This document shows positions 43,282 through 51,657 of a DNA stretch of 64,000 nt, piece by piece. The notes below the pieces were generated by a model that worked only from the letters and a program-made list of their open reading frames with translations, was not told the origin of the DNA and searched no databases. A program made the position numbers and the translations under genes. The DNA is from Halorussus marinus (lineage in GTDB: Archaea; Halobacteriota; Halobacteria; Halobacteriales; Haladaptataceae). Each line of letters opens with the position of its first letter. Positions within the stretch are counted from its first letter, which is position 1. Location: contig NZ_SBIV01000001.1 of assembly GCF_004765795.1 (NCBI RefSeq), forward strand, positions 496,001-560,000, in the 5' to 3' direction.

Positions 43282-44151
43282 CTACTCGAACGCCGACTCC
43301 AGCCGATCGACGAGCCCCTCGTTGCCGACGTACACCGGCGTGCGCTGGTGGAGTTCGTCGGCGTCGGCGTCGAGGATCGACCCGGCACCGTCCGAGGACG
43401 CCCCGCCGGCCGATTCGACGATGTAGGCGATCGGGTTGGCCTCGAACTGGAGCCGGAGCTTGCCCTCGGGCCGGGAGTCGAGTTCGGGGTAGCCAAACAC
43501 CCCGCCGTAGGTCACCACCTGATTCACGTCGCCGATCATCGCACCGCCGTACCGGAGTTTGAGTTCGCGCTCGATCTCTCCGGCGTAGTCGGCGAACCGG
43601 TCGGTCCAGTCGGGCACGCGCCCGCCGAAGCCGTAGACGACCGGCTCGTCGGGCAACGAGAGGTCCTCGCGGACCGCCCGTCGGTCGGCGAGTTCGCCGT
43701 CCGCACCCTCCAAAACGTACTCGGTCACCGCGCCGTCCCGGGCGACTACCATCGTCGTGATCGGCCCGTAGAGGACGTAGGCGGCCCCAACGAGCTCCCG
43801 CCCTCTCGCGGGGAGGTCGTCGTCGTAGACGCCGACGATCGTCCCCATCGAGTTGTTGGACTTGAGGTTCGACGAGCCGTCGAGGGGGTCGATCGCGACG
43901 GCGTACCCCTCGCCCGCGTCGACGACGCCTTCGCGCTCCTCGCTGGCGAACTGGCCGACGCCGTCGAGGGCCGTCAGGCGGTCTTCGAGCAGTTCGTCGG
44001 CCCACACGTCGGCGGCCAGTTGGGTCTCGCCGCTGGGGTTTTGCTCGTCGGCCTTTCGACGGCGACCCGCGAGTCCGCTCCGGATCTCGGGGGCCGCGTT
44101 CGCGACCGTCTCGACGACCCGCGAGATCGGGTCGGCGCCGGGGTCGCTCAT
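43282..44151 (-). CDS. fbp: Fructose-1,6-bisphosphatase, class I
   Basis: 289 residues. The metal and phosphate motif is AIDPLDGSSNLKSNNSMG (about residues 92-109), with FASEEREG before it and YGGAMIGDVNQVVTYGGVFGYPE after, all class I FBPase hallmarks. It releases phosphate from fructose-1,6-bisphosphate in gluconeogenesis. The ATG at 44151 overlaps the stop of the aldolase gene (ATGA), so the two steps are co-translated. Length is slightly under the bacterial 330-residue form. Confidence 0.93.
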   Translation of the reverse strand: MSDPGADPISRVVETVANAAPEIRSGLAGRRRKADEQNPSGETQLAADVWADELLEDRLTALDGVGQFASEEREGVVDAGEGYAVAIDPLDGSSNLKSNNSMGTIVGVYDDDLPARGRELVGAAYVLYGPITTMVVARDGAVTEYVLEGADGELADRRAVREDLSLPDEPVVYGFGGRVPDWTDRFADYAGEIERELKLRYGGAMIGDVNQVVTYGGVFGYPELDSRPEGKLRLQFEANPIAYIVESAGGASSDGAGSILDADADELHQRTPVYVGNEGLVDRLESAFE

Positions 44152-44942
44152 TCGTCGAGCGCTTCGTCGGCGGTCGCGTCCTCGAAGATCACCTGTTCGA
44201 GCGCGTCGAGGATCGCCTCCGGATCCTCGCGCTGCCAGACGTTCCGACCGACCGCGAGTCCGGAGCCCCCGGCGTCCATCACTGCCTCGACGCTCGAGAG
44301 GAACTCGTAGTCGCTGACCTTCGAGCCGCCCGACATGACGACGGGCACGTCGGCCGCGGACTCGACCGCCCACTCCATCGACTCCCGGGAGCCGGGGTAC
44401 TTGACCTTCGCCATGTCGGCGCCGATCTCGAGCGCGATGCGGGTCGCGTACGCGATCACGCTCTCTTTGGTGTCGTTTTTCAGCCCCTGTCCGCGGGGGT
44501 ACGACCACATCACGACCGGGAGGTCGTACTCGGAGTGGGCCGTCTCCTGGACGTCCCGGAAGTCCTCGTACATCGCCTTCTCGTTGTTCGACCCGGAGTA
44601 GACCGTGTAGCCGACCGCGTCGGCGCCGAGCTCGGCGGCGTACTCGACCGTCCAGTTCTGGGGCGAGTGGGGCTCGCCCATCCAGAGGTTGCTGGTGCCG
44701 TTGAGCTTCGCCAGCAGGTTCACCTGATCGTCGTAGGAGGGGTAGTACGTCTCGGCGACGCCCTTCTGGACCGCCAGCGTCGTGACCGCGTCGTGGGTCG
44801 CGATGTCGAAGACCGTCTCGGGGTCCAGCGTCTCGGGGACCGAACTGAAGTCCGCGGAGGGGCCGTGTTCGAGCCCGTGGTCGTAGGCGAGGATGAGGGA
44901 CTTCCCGTCGCGCGTGATCGGTGAGTCGTCGAGCGGAATCAT
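44148..44942 (-). CDS. Archaeal class I fructose-bisphosphate aldolase
   Basis: 264 residues of the DhnA/archaeal FBA-IA TIM barrel. LILAYDHGLEHGP near residue 17 has the catalytic Asp region. The Schiff-base Lys is in DMAKVKYPGSRES (about residue 180), and VVMSGGSKVSDYEFL and GLAVGRNVWQRED bind phosphate. It makes or cleaves fructose-1,6-bisphosphate. It is first in the operon with FBPase. ATG 44942 (MIPLDDSPI) fits the family start better than one 27 bases upstream. Confidence 0.93.
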   Translation of the reverse strand: MIPLDDSPITRDGKSLILAYDHGLEHGPSADFSSVPETLDPETVFDIATHDAVTTLAVQKGVAETYYPSYDDQVNLLAKLNGTSNLWMGEPHSPQNWTVEYAAELGADAVGYTVYSGSNNEKAMYEDFRDVQETAHSEYDLPVVMWSYPRGQGLKNDTKESVIAYATRIALEIGADMAKVKYPGSRESMEWAVESAADVPVVMSGGSKVSDYEFLSSVEAVMDAGGSGLAVGRNVWQREDPEAILDALEQVIFEDATADEALDE

Positions 44943-45026
44943 TCGTTCCAAAATCCGATAACCTCGCATAAGAGTTTAATGGTCACGCGTCGGCGACGGG
45001 GCTCGGCGGTACGGTCCGATCTGGGG

Positions 45027-45057
45027 GCCCTCGACGGCCCTCCGGCGGTTCGAGGGC
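45027..45057. other. Inverted repeat between aldolase promoter and HhH gene
   Basis: GCCCTCGA and TCGAGGGC are 15 bases apart. The element lies in the 146-base gap upstream of the aldolase and downstream of the HhH-domain gene, both on the minus strand, so it could be a terminator for the latter. Confidence 0.4.
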
Positions 45058-45088
45058 AGACTAATGATTACTACGGAGTGAGTAAAAA

Positions 45089-45691
45089 TCAGGCGAGGTC
45101 GCGGGCGGCGTCGCGCCACTCCGCGACGCGCTCGCGGTCGAGTTCCAGCGAGTCGGCGACGTGTTCGGGGTCGGCGGTCGCGAGGCTCCGGACGGAGGTG
45201 ACTCCGGCCTCCGCGAGGAGGTCCGAGACGGTCGCGTCGACGCCCGGCACGTCGGTCACCGGATCGGGCTTCGAGCGGTCGCGCCACGCGGCCTCGGCGG
45301 CCTCGGCCGCGCCGCTGCCGTCCGCCGACGCCTCCGCGGACGCGCCGTCGGCGCCGGGGTCGGCCGACTCCCAGTCGCCGCTGCTGGCGGCGACCCACTC
45401 GCGCTCGCCGTCCTGGAGTCCGCGGACCTTCGACGACCGCTCGTCGAGCGAGTCCTCGTCGCCGCCGAACGACCACGGCAGGGAGTGTTCGCGCCGAAGC
45501 CGAGTCGCGACGCCGGCGTTCACGCCCGCCTCGACCAGCATCTCGTACGAGACGGTCTTGTCCGGGATGCCCGAGGCGTCGAACGACGCGCCCGCGAGCA
45601 CCTCAGCGGTCGCCGGGCCGACGAAACGGATGTCGGTCAGCCGCGCCGGGTCGTTCGGGGTTTCGTCGTCGGGGGCGTCGTTGTTGCTCAC
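45089..45691 (-). CDS. Double helix-hairpin-helix haloarchaeal protein (DUF7409-like)
   Basis: 200 residues. Two HhH-like units frame the protein: LTDIRFVGPATAEVLAGA (about 18-35) and VTDVPGVDATVSDLLAEAG (about 145-163), both resembling the non-specific DNA-binding hairpins of repair proteins. The middle (SLPWSFGG...) and an Ala/Asp/Ser linker separate them. It resembles a haloarchaeal family I know as DUF7409. It may bind DNA without sequence preference; no enzyme motif is visible. Confidence 0.75.
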   Translation of the reverse strand: MSNNDAPDDETPNDPARLTDIRFVGPATAEVLAGASFDASGIPDKTVSYEMLVEAGVNAGVATRLRREHSLPWSFGGDEDSLDERSSKVRGLQDGEREWVAASSGDWESADPGADGASAEASADGSGAAEAAEAAWRDRSKPDPVTDVPGVDATVSDLLAEAGVTSVRSLATADPEHVADSLELDRERVAEWRDAARDLA

Positions 45692-45816
45692 GGGGACGTC
45701 ACCAGTTAGTTGGGTCTCACACTCCCGTGGCTTGTATTTTTTGCATAGCGTGACCGAACGATGACCGTCCGGATGGCGGGCGACAGGAATATATCGGCGT
45801 CCGCGAACTGCTATCT

Positions 45817-46380
45817 ATGGACGACCTCCCCGACGACGCAGTGCTGTTGCTGGTGGACTTCCAGCGGGGCTTCGAGGCCGACGAGTGGGGCGAGCGAAAC
45901 AACCCCGGCGCAGAAGACCGCGCACGGGACCTCCTCGCGGCGTGGCGGCGGACCGGCCGACCGGTGGCCCACGTCCGCCACGCCTCCCGAGAGGCCGACT
46001 CGCCGCTCCGGCCCGACGCCGAGGGGTTCGGCTTCGTCGACGGCCTCGCCCCCGAGGGCGAGGAACGCGAGTTCGTCAAGCGGGTCAACAGCGCGTTCGT
46101 CGGGACGGACCTGGAGGGGTGGCTCCGCGAGCGCGGCCACGGGACGTTGGTGGTCGCGGGCCTGACCACCGACCACTGCGTCTCGACCACTGCCCGGATG
46201 GCCGAGAATCTGGGGTTCCGGACGGTCGTGGTCGCCGACGCCACCGCGACCCACGACCGCGAAGCGCCCGACGGGAGCGCCATCGCGCCCGAGCGGAACC
46301 ATCAGGTCGCGCTCGCACACCTCCGAGAGGAGTTCGCGGACGTCGCCGACGCCCGCGACGTGCTCGGGGCGTTCGAGTAA
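45817..46380 (+). CDS. Isochorismatase-family cysteine hydrolase
   Basis: 187 residues. The catalytic triad is visible as Asp in LLVDFQRGF (about residue 14), Lys in [10 protein letters not shown] (about 89), and Cys in [14 protein letters not shown] (about 120), the last preceded by the family's non-prolyl cis peptide. Members are nicotinamidases, isochorismatases or related amide hydrolases. Specificity is not evident. AATATATC near 45790 is a likely TATA box, about 27 bases before the ATG. Confidence 0.88.
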   Translation: MDDLPDDAVLLLVDFQRGFEADEWGERNNPGAEDRARDLLAAWRRTGRPVAHVRHASREADSPLRPDAEGFGFVDGLAPEGEEREFVKRVNSAFVGTDLEGWLRERGHGTLVVAGLTTDHCVSTTARMAENLGFRTVVVADATATHDREAPDGSAIAPERNHQVALAHLREEFADVADARDVLGAFE

Positions 46381-46432
46381 TCCCGTCGGGGACTTCGGTA
46401 GGCTTACGGCTCGACCGCAAGAATTGCCGGCC

Positions 46433-47293
46433 ATGGTACGCACGCTCGATAGCACCGAGAGAATCGGCGTCGTCGGCGCGGGAACGATGGGAAGCGGCAT
46501 CGCGCAGGTCGCGGCCCAGGCCGGCTACGACGTGGTGATGCGAGACGTCGAGACGGAGTTCGTCGAGAGCGGCTTCGAGACCATCGAGGACAGCCTCGAT
46601 CGGTTCGTCTCCAAGGAGAAACTGAGCGAGGCCGACGCCGACGCCGCGCTCGACCGGATCGAGGGCACCACCGACCTCGCGGATCTGGCCGACTGCGACG
46701 TGGTGGTCGAGGCCGCGGTCGAGGACATGGAGATCAAGCAGGACATCTTCGCGGACCTCGACGAGGCGGTCCCCGAGGACGTGGTGCTTGCGACCAACAC
46801 CTCCACGCTCTCGATCACGACAATCGCGTCGGTCACCGACCGCGAGGCCCAGATCGTCGGCCTCCACTTCATGAACCCGGTGCCGGTGATGAAAGGCGTC
46901 GAGGTCGTGGTCGGCGAGAAGACCGACGAGGCGGTCGCGGAGTTCGCCCACGCGCTCGCCGAGGACCTCGGTAAGGAGACGTGGGAGTCCGACGACAAAC
47001 CCGGCTTCGTCACCAACCGCATCCTGATGCCGTGGATCAACGAGGGCATCCGAGCCTACGACGAGGGGGTCGCCTCGAAGGCGGACATCGACAAGGGGAT
47101 GAAACTCGGCACGAACGTCCCGATGGGACCGCTCGAACTCGCAGACCACATCGGCCTCGACATCTGTCTGGACGCCTCCGAGACGCTCCACGAGGAACTC
47201 GGGGACCGCTACAAGCCGGCCTACCTACTCAAGCGCAAGGTCGACGCCGGCGATCTGGGGAAGAAGACGGGGACGGGCTTCTACGAGTACTGA
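46433..47293 (+). CDS. 3-hydroxyacyl-CoA dehydrogenase
   Basis: 286 residues. The NAD-binding loop is IGVVGAGTMGSGIAQVAAQ (about 11-29), the catalytic His lies in GLHFMNPVPVMKGVEVV (about 140), and the C-terminal helical dimer domain starts at KPGFVTNRILMPWINEG with PMGPLELADHIGLD. It is the single-domain FadB/HBD type, about 280 residues as usual. It oxidises L-3-hydroxyacyl-CoA in beta-oxidation or the reverse in synthesis. A TTG three codons upstream is a weak alternative start. Confidence 0.93.
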   Translation: MVRTLDSTERIGVVGAGTMGSGIAQVAAQAGYDVVMRDVETEFVESGFETIEDSLDRFVSKEKLSEADADAALDRIEGTTDLADLADCDVVVEAAVEDMEIKQDIFADLDEAVPEDVVLATNTSTLSITTIASVTDREAQIVGLHFMNPVPVMKGVEVVVGEKTDEAVAEFAHALAEDLGKETWESDDKPGFVTNRILMPWINEGIRAYDEGVASKADIDKGMKLGTNVPMGPLELADHIGLDICLDASETLHEELGDRYKPAYLLKRKVDAGDLGKKTGTGFYEY

Positions 47294-47308
47294 GCGGAGT
47301 CCGGACTT

Positions 47309-48364
47309 TCAGGACGGCGAGTACGGCTCCTCGGCGATCTCGCTCCGGATCTCGTCGAGGCGCTCGCGCTCGATGTCCCCGGAAGTGAACGCCTGAATCA
47401 GCGCCATCACTTCGCCTCGCGAGACCTTCACGCCGCCCTCTCGGACGACGTCCTCGGGGCGTTCGAGCAGTTCGCGGCTGGTGCCGACCGCGAGCAGGTA
47501 CGGGATCGCCCACGCTTCGAGGGTGTTGCCCTGGGACTCGGGCAGGACTTCGAGGTAGCGCTGGGCGTCGTCCATGTATCCTCTGGCGTGGTGGGTGACC
47601 CGCTGGATGACGCCCGCGACGGCCGTCTCGTTCTCGGGTTCGGTCACGTTCGACGGGCTGACGTCGTGCTCGCGGAGCCACGAGGCCGGCAGATAGACGT
47701 TGTTCTCCTCGCGGAAGTCGTCGGAGACGTCCTTTGCGACGTTGACGAGCTGGAGCAAGAGCGCGAACCCGCGGGCGTTCGCGCGGAGGATCTCGGCGCG
47801 CCGGTCGTCGACGTCCTGGGCGAGGAGGTTCGTGATGAGTTCGCCGACCGTTCCGGCGGCGTACCAGCAGTACTCTTCGAGTTCGTCGATGGTGCGGATG
47901 CGGAGCCCGCCGTCGTCGGCGTAGCGCTCGACGAACTCGGCCATCCCGGTGACGAGTTCGCTCACGGGCGGATAGATCGCCGACTGGGCGTCCTCGCCCA
48001 GCGACTCGAACGTGGCGACGACCCGGGGCGAGCGCTCGACGACTGCCCAGTCCTCGCCGGCGTCGTCGGGAATGTACGGATCGACTGCCTCGCGGAACTC
48101 CTCGACGGTCGCCGGGTCCTCGGGGTCGAGCGCGCTGTCGTACAGTTCGAGCAGTTCGGCCTGCTCTTCGGGCGGGATGTGTCCGGCGTCCTCGACCGTG
48201 TCGGCGACTCGACAGAGGAGGTAACCGACGCAGATGTACGAGGACATCGGCTCTTCGAGCACGTCGATAGTGATGGCGAACGTTCGGGAGACGCCCTGAA
48301 CCGCCTCGAAGCACCATTCGAGGTCGGCGTCACCAGAGCGCCCGCGGGGCGGCTCCGTATCCAT
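47309..48364 (-). CDS. Squalene/phytoene synthase family (squalene synthase-like)
   Basis: 351 residues. The first Asp-rich motif is in GYLLCRVADTVEDAG (about residues 45-59) and the second is around NVAKDVSDDFREENNVYLP. YCWYAAGTVGELI matches the YC.YVAG block of squalene synthases better than phytoene synthases. It couples two prenyl diphosphates head to head; in haloarchaea this feeds squalene, or with C20 units carotenoids. The ATG at 48364 is followed by an acidic start typical for the family. Confidence 0.85.
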   Translation of the reverse strand: MDTEPPRGRSGDADLEWCFEAVQGVSRTFAITIDVLEEPMSSYICVGYLLCRVADTVEDAGHIPPEEQAELLELYDSALDPEDPATVEEFREAVDPYIPDDAGEDWAVVERSPRVVATFESLGEDAQSAIYPPVSELVTGMAEFVERYADDGGLRIRTIDELEEYCWYAAGTVGELITNLLAQDVDDRRAEILRANARGFALLLQLVNVAKDVSDDFREENNVYLPASWLREHDVSPSNVTEPENETAVAGVIQRVTHHARGYMDDAQRYLEVLPESQGNTLEAWAIPYLLAVGTSRELLERPEDVVREGGVKVSRGEVMALIQAFTSGDIERERLDEIRSEIAEEPYSPS

Positions 48365-48767
48365 TGACTGCTCGCTCCTTGGGGCTGAACACAGAAAAGC
48401 TTGAGCAAACGCGACAGCCCTGCGGCTTCCGGGCCGAACGCTTACTTCGACCACCGGTGTCAGGCCACGGTGTGTTCCCGACGCCCAGAGACGCGGCGAG
48501 GGTGCTGGTCGGCGGCCCGCTCCGGATCCAGCCGCGGTCAACGTCGCGATGCTGGTCGCACAGGCCGCACTCGCGCTCCGGAACGGCAAGCCAAAGCGGG
48601 CGTTCGTCCTGCTCGGGATGGCCAGCGTGGCGCCGCGCCATCCGGCGCTGACGTGGCTGTTCCAGGGTGCGCTGGCGGCCGACGACGTCCGCCGGAAGCT
48701 GTCCTGACGCGCGGGCTCGCGCTTCCGAATGGAAAACTACAGGGCGGCGCCGCCCTAAGCGTGGGCT
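48365..48767. other. Gap holding a probable frameshifted small gene
   Basis: This 403-base stretch holds no intact gene. Bases 48549-48708 show coding-like codon use in two frames (see the pseudogene entry). The part before about 48540 shows nothing convincing. Confidence 0.5.
48549..48708 (+). pseudogene. Small helical protein gene broken by a +1 shift
   Basis: From ATG 48549 the frame reads MLVAQAALALRNGKPKRAF, then VLLGMASVAPRHPALTWLF, with GC-rich third positions. At the T run 48660-48662 the good frame moves by one base: QGALAADDVRRKLS and a stop at 48706-48708 continue in the next frame. Removing one T would give a clean 52-residue protein ending 60 bases before the acyl-CoA dehydrogenase gene. 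Either a real frameshift or a sequencing error; the family is not recognised. Confidence 0.5.
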
Positions 48768-49910
48768 ATGGACTTCAGCCTCTCGACCGAGCAAAAGCAG
48801 ATCCGGGACATGGTCGCGGAGTTCGCCGACGAGGAGATTAAGCCCCGCGCCGAGGAGATCGACGAGACCGACGAGTTCCCGCGCGATCTGGTCGACGAGA
48901 TGGCCGACCTCGGGCTGATGGGGATGCCGTTCCCCGAGGAGTACGGCGGCGCCGGGTTGGACTACCACTCGTACGCCATCGGGCTCGAAGAGATCTCCCG
49001 CGGGTCGGGCGGGCTGGGCACCGTCGTCGCGGCCCACACCAGCCTCGCCGGCAACATGCTCTACGCGTTCGGCGACGAGGACCAGAAGCAGACGTATCTG
49101 ACGCCGCTCAACCGCGGCGAGGACGTCGGCGCGTTCGCGCTCTCGGAGCCCGGCGCGGGGTCGGACGTGCCCGCGATGGAGACCACCGCCGACAGAGACG
49201 GCGACGAGTACGTCCTGAACGGGAACAAGCTCTGGATCTCGAACGGCTCGGTGGCCGACACCGTGGTCGTGTTCGCCAAGACCGACCCCGAGGCCGGAAA
49301 CAGGGGCATCTCGTCGTTCGTCGTCCGACCCGGAGACGACGACGGCTTCCACGTCGAGGGAACCGAGGACAAGCTCGGGGACAAGGGCTGTCCGACCGCC
49401 GAGCTCCGGTTCGACGAGCTTCGGCTCCCGGCCGACCGCCGGCTCGGCGAGGAGGGCCGCGGGTTCGTCCACGCGCTCAAGACGCTCAACGGCGGGCGGA
49501 TCACCATCGCGGCCCGCTCGATCGGGCTCGCGCGCGCCGCGCTCGAAGACTCCCTGGAGTACGCTCAGGACCGCGAGCAGTTCGACCAACCGATCTCGGA
49601 GTTCCAGACCATCCAGCACAAGCTCGCGGACATGGACACCAAGGTGCAGGCCGCAAAGATGCTGATGCACCGCGCCGCCGACAAGAAGATCCGCGGCGAG
49701 GACTTCGTCAAGGACGCCGCGCAGGCGAAGCTCTACGCCTCCGAGATCTCCCGGGAGGTCGCAAACGAGGGGATCCAGATCCACGGCGGCTACGGCTACA
49801 CCAAGGACTTCGAAGTCGAGCGCTACTACCGGGACGCCAAGCTCAACGAGATCTACGAGGGCACCAGCGAGGTCCTGCGGAACACGATCGCGAACGAACT
49901 GCTGGAGTGA
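48768..49910 (+). CDS. Acyl-CoA dehydrogenase
   Basis: 380 residues of the standard three-domain fold. Flavin and substrate motifs are [14 protein letters not shown] and [18 protein letters not shown]; the catalytic Glu region near the end is [17 protein letters not shown], with Glu in [30 protein letters not shown] is the ACAD signature. It makes trans-2-enoyl-CoA from acyl-CoA with an electron-transfer flavoprotein. The last 33 coding bases and the following 9 are repeated downstream at 49989-50030. Confidence 0.95.
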   Translation: MDFSLSTEQKQIRDMVAEFADEEIKPRAEEIDETDEFPRDLVDEMADLGLMGMPFPEEYGGAGLDYHSYAIGLEEISRGSGGLGTVVAAHTSLAGNMLYAFGDEDQKQTYLTPLNRGEDVGAFALSEPGAGSDVPAMETTADRDGDEYVLNGNKLWISNGSVADTVVVFAKTDPEAGNRGISSFVVRPGDDDGFHVEGTEDKLGDKGCPTAELRFDELRLPADRRLGEEGRGFVHALKTLNGGRITIAARSIGLARAALEDSLEYAQDREQFDQPISEFQTIQHKLADMDTKVQAAKMLMHRAADKKIRGEDFVKDAAQAKLYASEISREVANEGIQIHGGYGYTKDFEVERYYRDAKLNEIYEGTSEVLRNTIANELLE

Positions 49911-50030
49911 CGGCCGGCCACATCGCGGCCTGGCGGACATGAAAAGGGCGAACGCAGGTCGCCGGTGTCGACCTGCGTGAGGGCTTTCCGGAACGCGATC
50001 GCGAACGAACTGCTGGAGTGACGGCCGGCC
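49878..50030 (+). repeat. 42-base direct duplication of the acyl-CoA dehydrogenase 3' end
   Basis: Bases 49878-49919 (the last codons, the TGA and nine bases after it) recur at 49989-50030 with a single difference (A49884 corresponds to G49995). Copy starts are 111 bases apart. The second copy lies just before the convergent PadR gene stop. Confidence 0.9.
49952..49978. terminator. Hairpin after the acyl-CoA dehydrogenase gene
   Basis: ACGCAGGTC and GACCTGCGT form a perfect 9-base stem around a 9-base loop, 42 bases after the stop. There is no T run, so it may be a structured 3' end or processing site rather than a classic terminator. Confidence 0.45.
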
Positions 50031-50033
50031 GAG

Positions 50034-50312
50034 TTACCCGTCGAGGCGCTCGCCCAACCACTCGTAGTGGTCTTCCACCGCGCGCTCGCCGGCTTCGGTC
50101 AGCGCGTAGGCGTCGTGGATGCCGTCGGTCCGTTTCTCGACGAACCCCCCGTCGATCAGCGAGTCCATCGCGCCGTAGAACGATTTGGACTCGATGCGCT
50201 CGTCGTAGTGGGCTTCGAGTGCGGTCTTGAGCCGCTGGCCGTGGAGCTGGTCGGCCTCGTACAGTAGAGCACAGAGGTCCCGGCGGCGCCCGCTCTGGAG
50301 CCACTTGGTCAT
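50034..50312 (-). CDS. PadR-like winged-helix regulator
   Basis: 92 residues. The helix-turn-helix core is LCALLYEADQLHGQRLKTALEAHY, followed by SKSFYGAMDSLIDGGFVEKR and the wing GIHDAYALTEAGERAVEDHYEWL, the PadR/ArsR-type small transcription factor layout. It probably acts as a dimer. ATG 50312 (MTKWLQSGRR) is preferred over a start nine codons upstream. Its target is unknown; it is convergent with the acyl-CoA dehydrogenase. Confidence 0.82.
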   Translation of the reverse strand: MTKWLQSGRRRDLCALLYEADQLHGQRLKTALEAHYDERIESKSFYGAMDSLIDGGFVEKRTDGIHDAYALTEAGERAVEDHYEWLGERLDG

Positions 50313-50401
50313 GGTCGACTCCTCGGACCGAGCGACCACGACGGTTTCGCTTCGCGGTCAAAACCGGTAGCTTCGACTGTGGGGGCTCCTAACGTTCGGC
50401 C

Positions 50402-50677
50402 ATGACCGACACCGAAGCGACCGCCGCGGGCGTCACCGCCGAGTACTACGAGACCGACGACGAGCGCGTGCTGGCGTTCTCCGGCGAGCGCGCGAGCGCC
50501 ACAATCGCCCAGAACGTCGAGGGCTACGCCATGCTCAAGGTCCGGCCCAGCCCGGACGGCGACGAGCTCGAACGCTACTACGGCTTCGATATGGCGCTGG
50601 ACCACGCCGCCGAGCTCCTCGGGGTCCCGCCCCACGACCTCCCGGTTCCGGACGCGGCCGCCGACATGGGGATGTAG
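50402..50677 (+). CDS. Small haloarchaeal protein (DUF7111-like)
   Basis: 91 residues, very conserved-looking: SATIAQNVEGYAMLKVRPSP, ELERYYGFDMALDHAAELLG, ending DLPVPDAAADMGM. It matches the small haloarchaeal family I know as DUF7111. No catalytic motif is visible. Divergent from the PadR gene and 39 bases before an RHH gene. Confidence 0.75.
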   Translation: MTDTEATAAGVTAEYYETDDERVLAFSGERASATIAQNVEGYAMLKVRPSPDGDELERYYGFDMALDHAAELLGVPPHDLPVPDAAADMGM

Positions 50678-50716
50678 GACACAACATCTATCCGCGGGGC
50701 GGCCCCACACTGGAGC

Positions 50717-50926
50717 ATGACAGAGTACACGACCGTCTCGATCCCGAAGGATCTGGCCGACCGCGTCGACGAGACGATCGAGGGCACCAGCTTCTCGAGC
50801 ACCAGCGATCTCGTCCGATTTCTGCTCCGGTCGATCGTCATCCAGCACCAGAAACAGGGCAAGCTCACCGAGGCCCAGTTCGAGGAAATCACGGGACAGC
50901 TCCGGGATCTTGGGTATCTGGAGTAG
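50717..50926 (+). CDS. Ribbon-helix-helix (CopG-like) protein
   Basis: 69 residues: the strand TTVSIPKDLADRVDETI, then helix SFSSTSDLVRFLLRSIVIQHQ, the RHH DNA-binding fold, and a short helical tail. It probably binds DNA as a dimer. Its stop directly abuts the stop of the convergent gene at 50927. Confidence 0.85.
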   Translation: MTEYTTVSIPKDLADRVDETIEGTSFSSTSDLVRFLLRSIVIQHQKQGKLTEAQFEEITGQLRDLGYLE

Positions 50927-51340
50927 TCAGGCCAGCGACTCGGTCGGGGGCTCGACGTCGACGATTTCCAGCGGCTGGCGCCGGCCCGACCGATCGAACG
51001 CCGCCAGCGACGACTCGTCCCACGGCGGCACCGCGACCAGCACCGTCTCGTGGAGGTCGTCGGTCTTCGACACGCCGAGATGGCCGTTTCGGTGGGTCAG
51101 AAATCGCCCCTGCGTCTGGCCCGCCGGGATCGAGAGATCGACCCCGAACACGGCGGTGAGCGACCCGCCGGCCTCGGGCGGGTAGAAGTGCGTGAACACC
51201 GCCGCCTCGGCCGGCACGTCGGTCGCGCCGTCGAGATCGTCGCCGGGCGTGACCGCCAGCGCCACCGTCAGCTCGTCGGGTTCGGTCTCCTCGGCGAGTT
51301 CGAGCAACGCCGTCACCAGACCCCGCGTCGCGTACACCAC
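50927..51340 (-). CDS. Hypothetical protein
   Basis: 137 residues. FTHFYPPEAGGSLTAVFGVD and FLTHRNGHLGVSKTDDLHETVLVAVPPWDE resemble a compact alpha/beta fold with conserved His and Asp, but no named family is recognised. It is divergent from the small membrane peptide gene at 51521, with 180 bases between them. Confidence 0.65.
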   Translation of the reverse strand: MVYATRGLVTALLELAEETEPDELTVALAVTPGDDLDGATDVPAEAAVFTHFYPPEAGGSLTAVFGVDLSIPAGQTQGRFLTHRNGHLGVSKTDDLHETVLVAVPPWDESSLAAFDRSGRRQPLEIVDVEPPTESLA

Positions 51341-51445
51341 GCCCGCAGTTAGGTCTTCTCGGGTATAGTTTCGTCGTCCGACGAGAAAGCGGACGCGTCG
51401 GCGCTCGGACCATGATAAATGATTTCACGCACCATGTCGTTACTA

Positions 51446-51470
51446 TGACTTATGTCAGACATTGAAATGT
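51446..51470. promoter_or_regulatory. Two adjacent inverted repeats upstream of the CHAT-linked peptide promoter
   Basis: TGAC-TTAT-GTCA (51446-51457) and ACATT-GA-AATGT (51459-51470) lie one base apart, about 20 bases before the TATA box at 51491, in an unusually AT-rich stretch. They are candidate regulator sites. Confidence 0.5.
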
Positions 51471-51490
51471 TGAGAAAAGTATAGAATATT

Positions 51491-51498
51491 TTATATTA
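51491..51498 (+). promoter_or_regulatory. TATA box of the 44-residue peptide gene
   Basis: TTATATTA, within GAATATTTTATATTACAATAG, 23-30 bases before the ATG at 51521. Confidence 0.65.
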
Positions 51499-51520
51499 CA
51501 ATAGCTATTACGTGTAGGTG

Positions 51521-51655
51521 ATGGCAGAAAAAGACCTGACCGCGTACCTCGCAGAGAATCCCCGAATGATGGGCGTCCTGTTCACGACGATGCTGCTGCT
51601 CAGCCAGGCCGGGAGTGCGATGGCCGCGTTCGCACCGGGTTCCGCTGGGCCGTAA
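51521..51655 (+). CDS. 44-residue single-span membrane peptide (DUF7503-like)
   Basis: MAEKDLTAYLAENPRMMGVL, one hydrophobic span at about residues 17-38, and a short Pro/Gly tail ending AGP. It resembles the tiny haloarchaeal family I know as DUF7503, often found beside CHAT-protease genes. It has its own strong AT-rich promoter. Its stop is two bases from the stop of the convergent CHAT gene. It could be a membrane effector or substrate controlled by the protease; that is inference. Confidence 0.8.
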   Translation: MAEKDLTAYLAENPRMMGVLFTTMLLLSQAGSAMAAFAPGSAGP

Positions 51656-51657
51656 AA

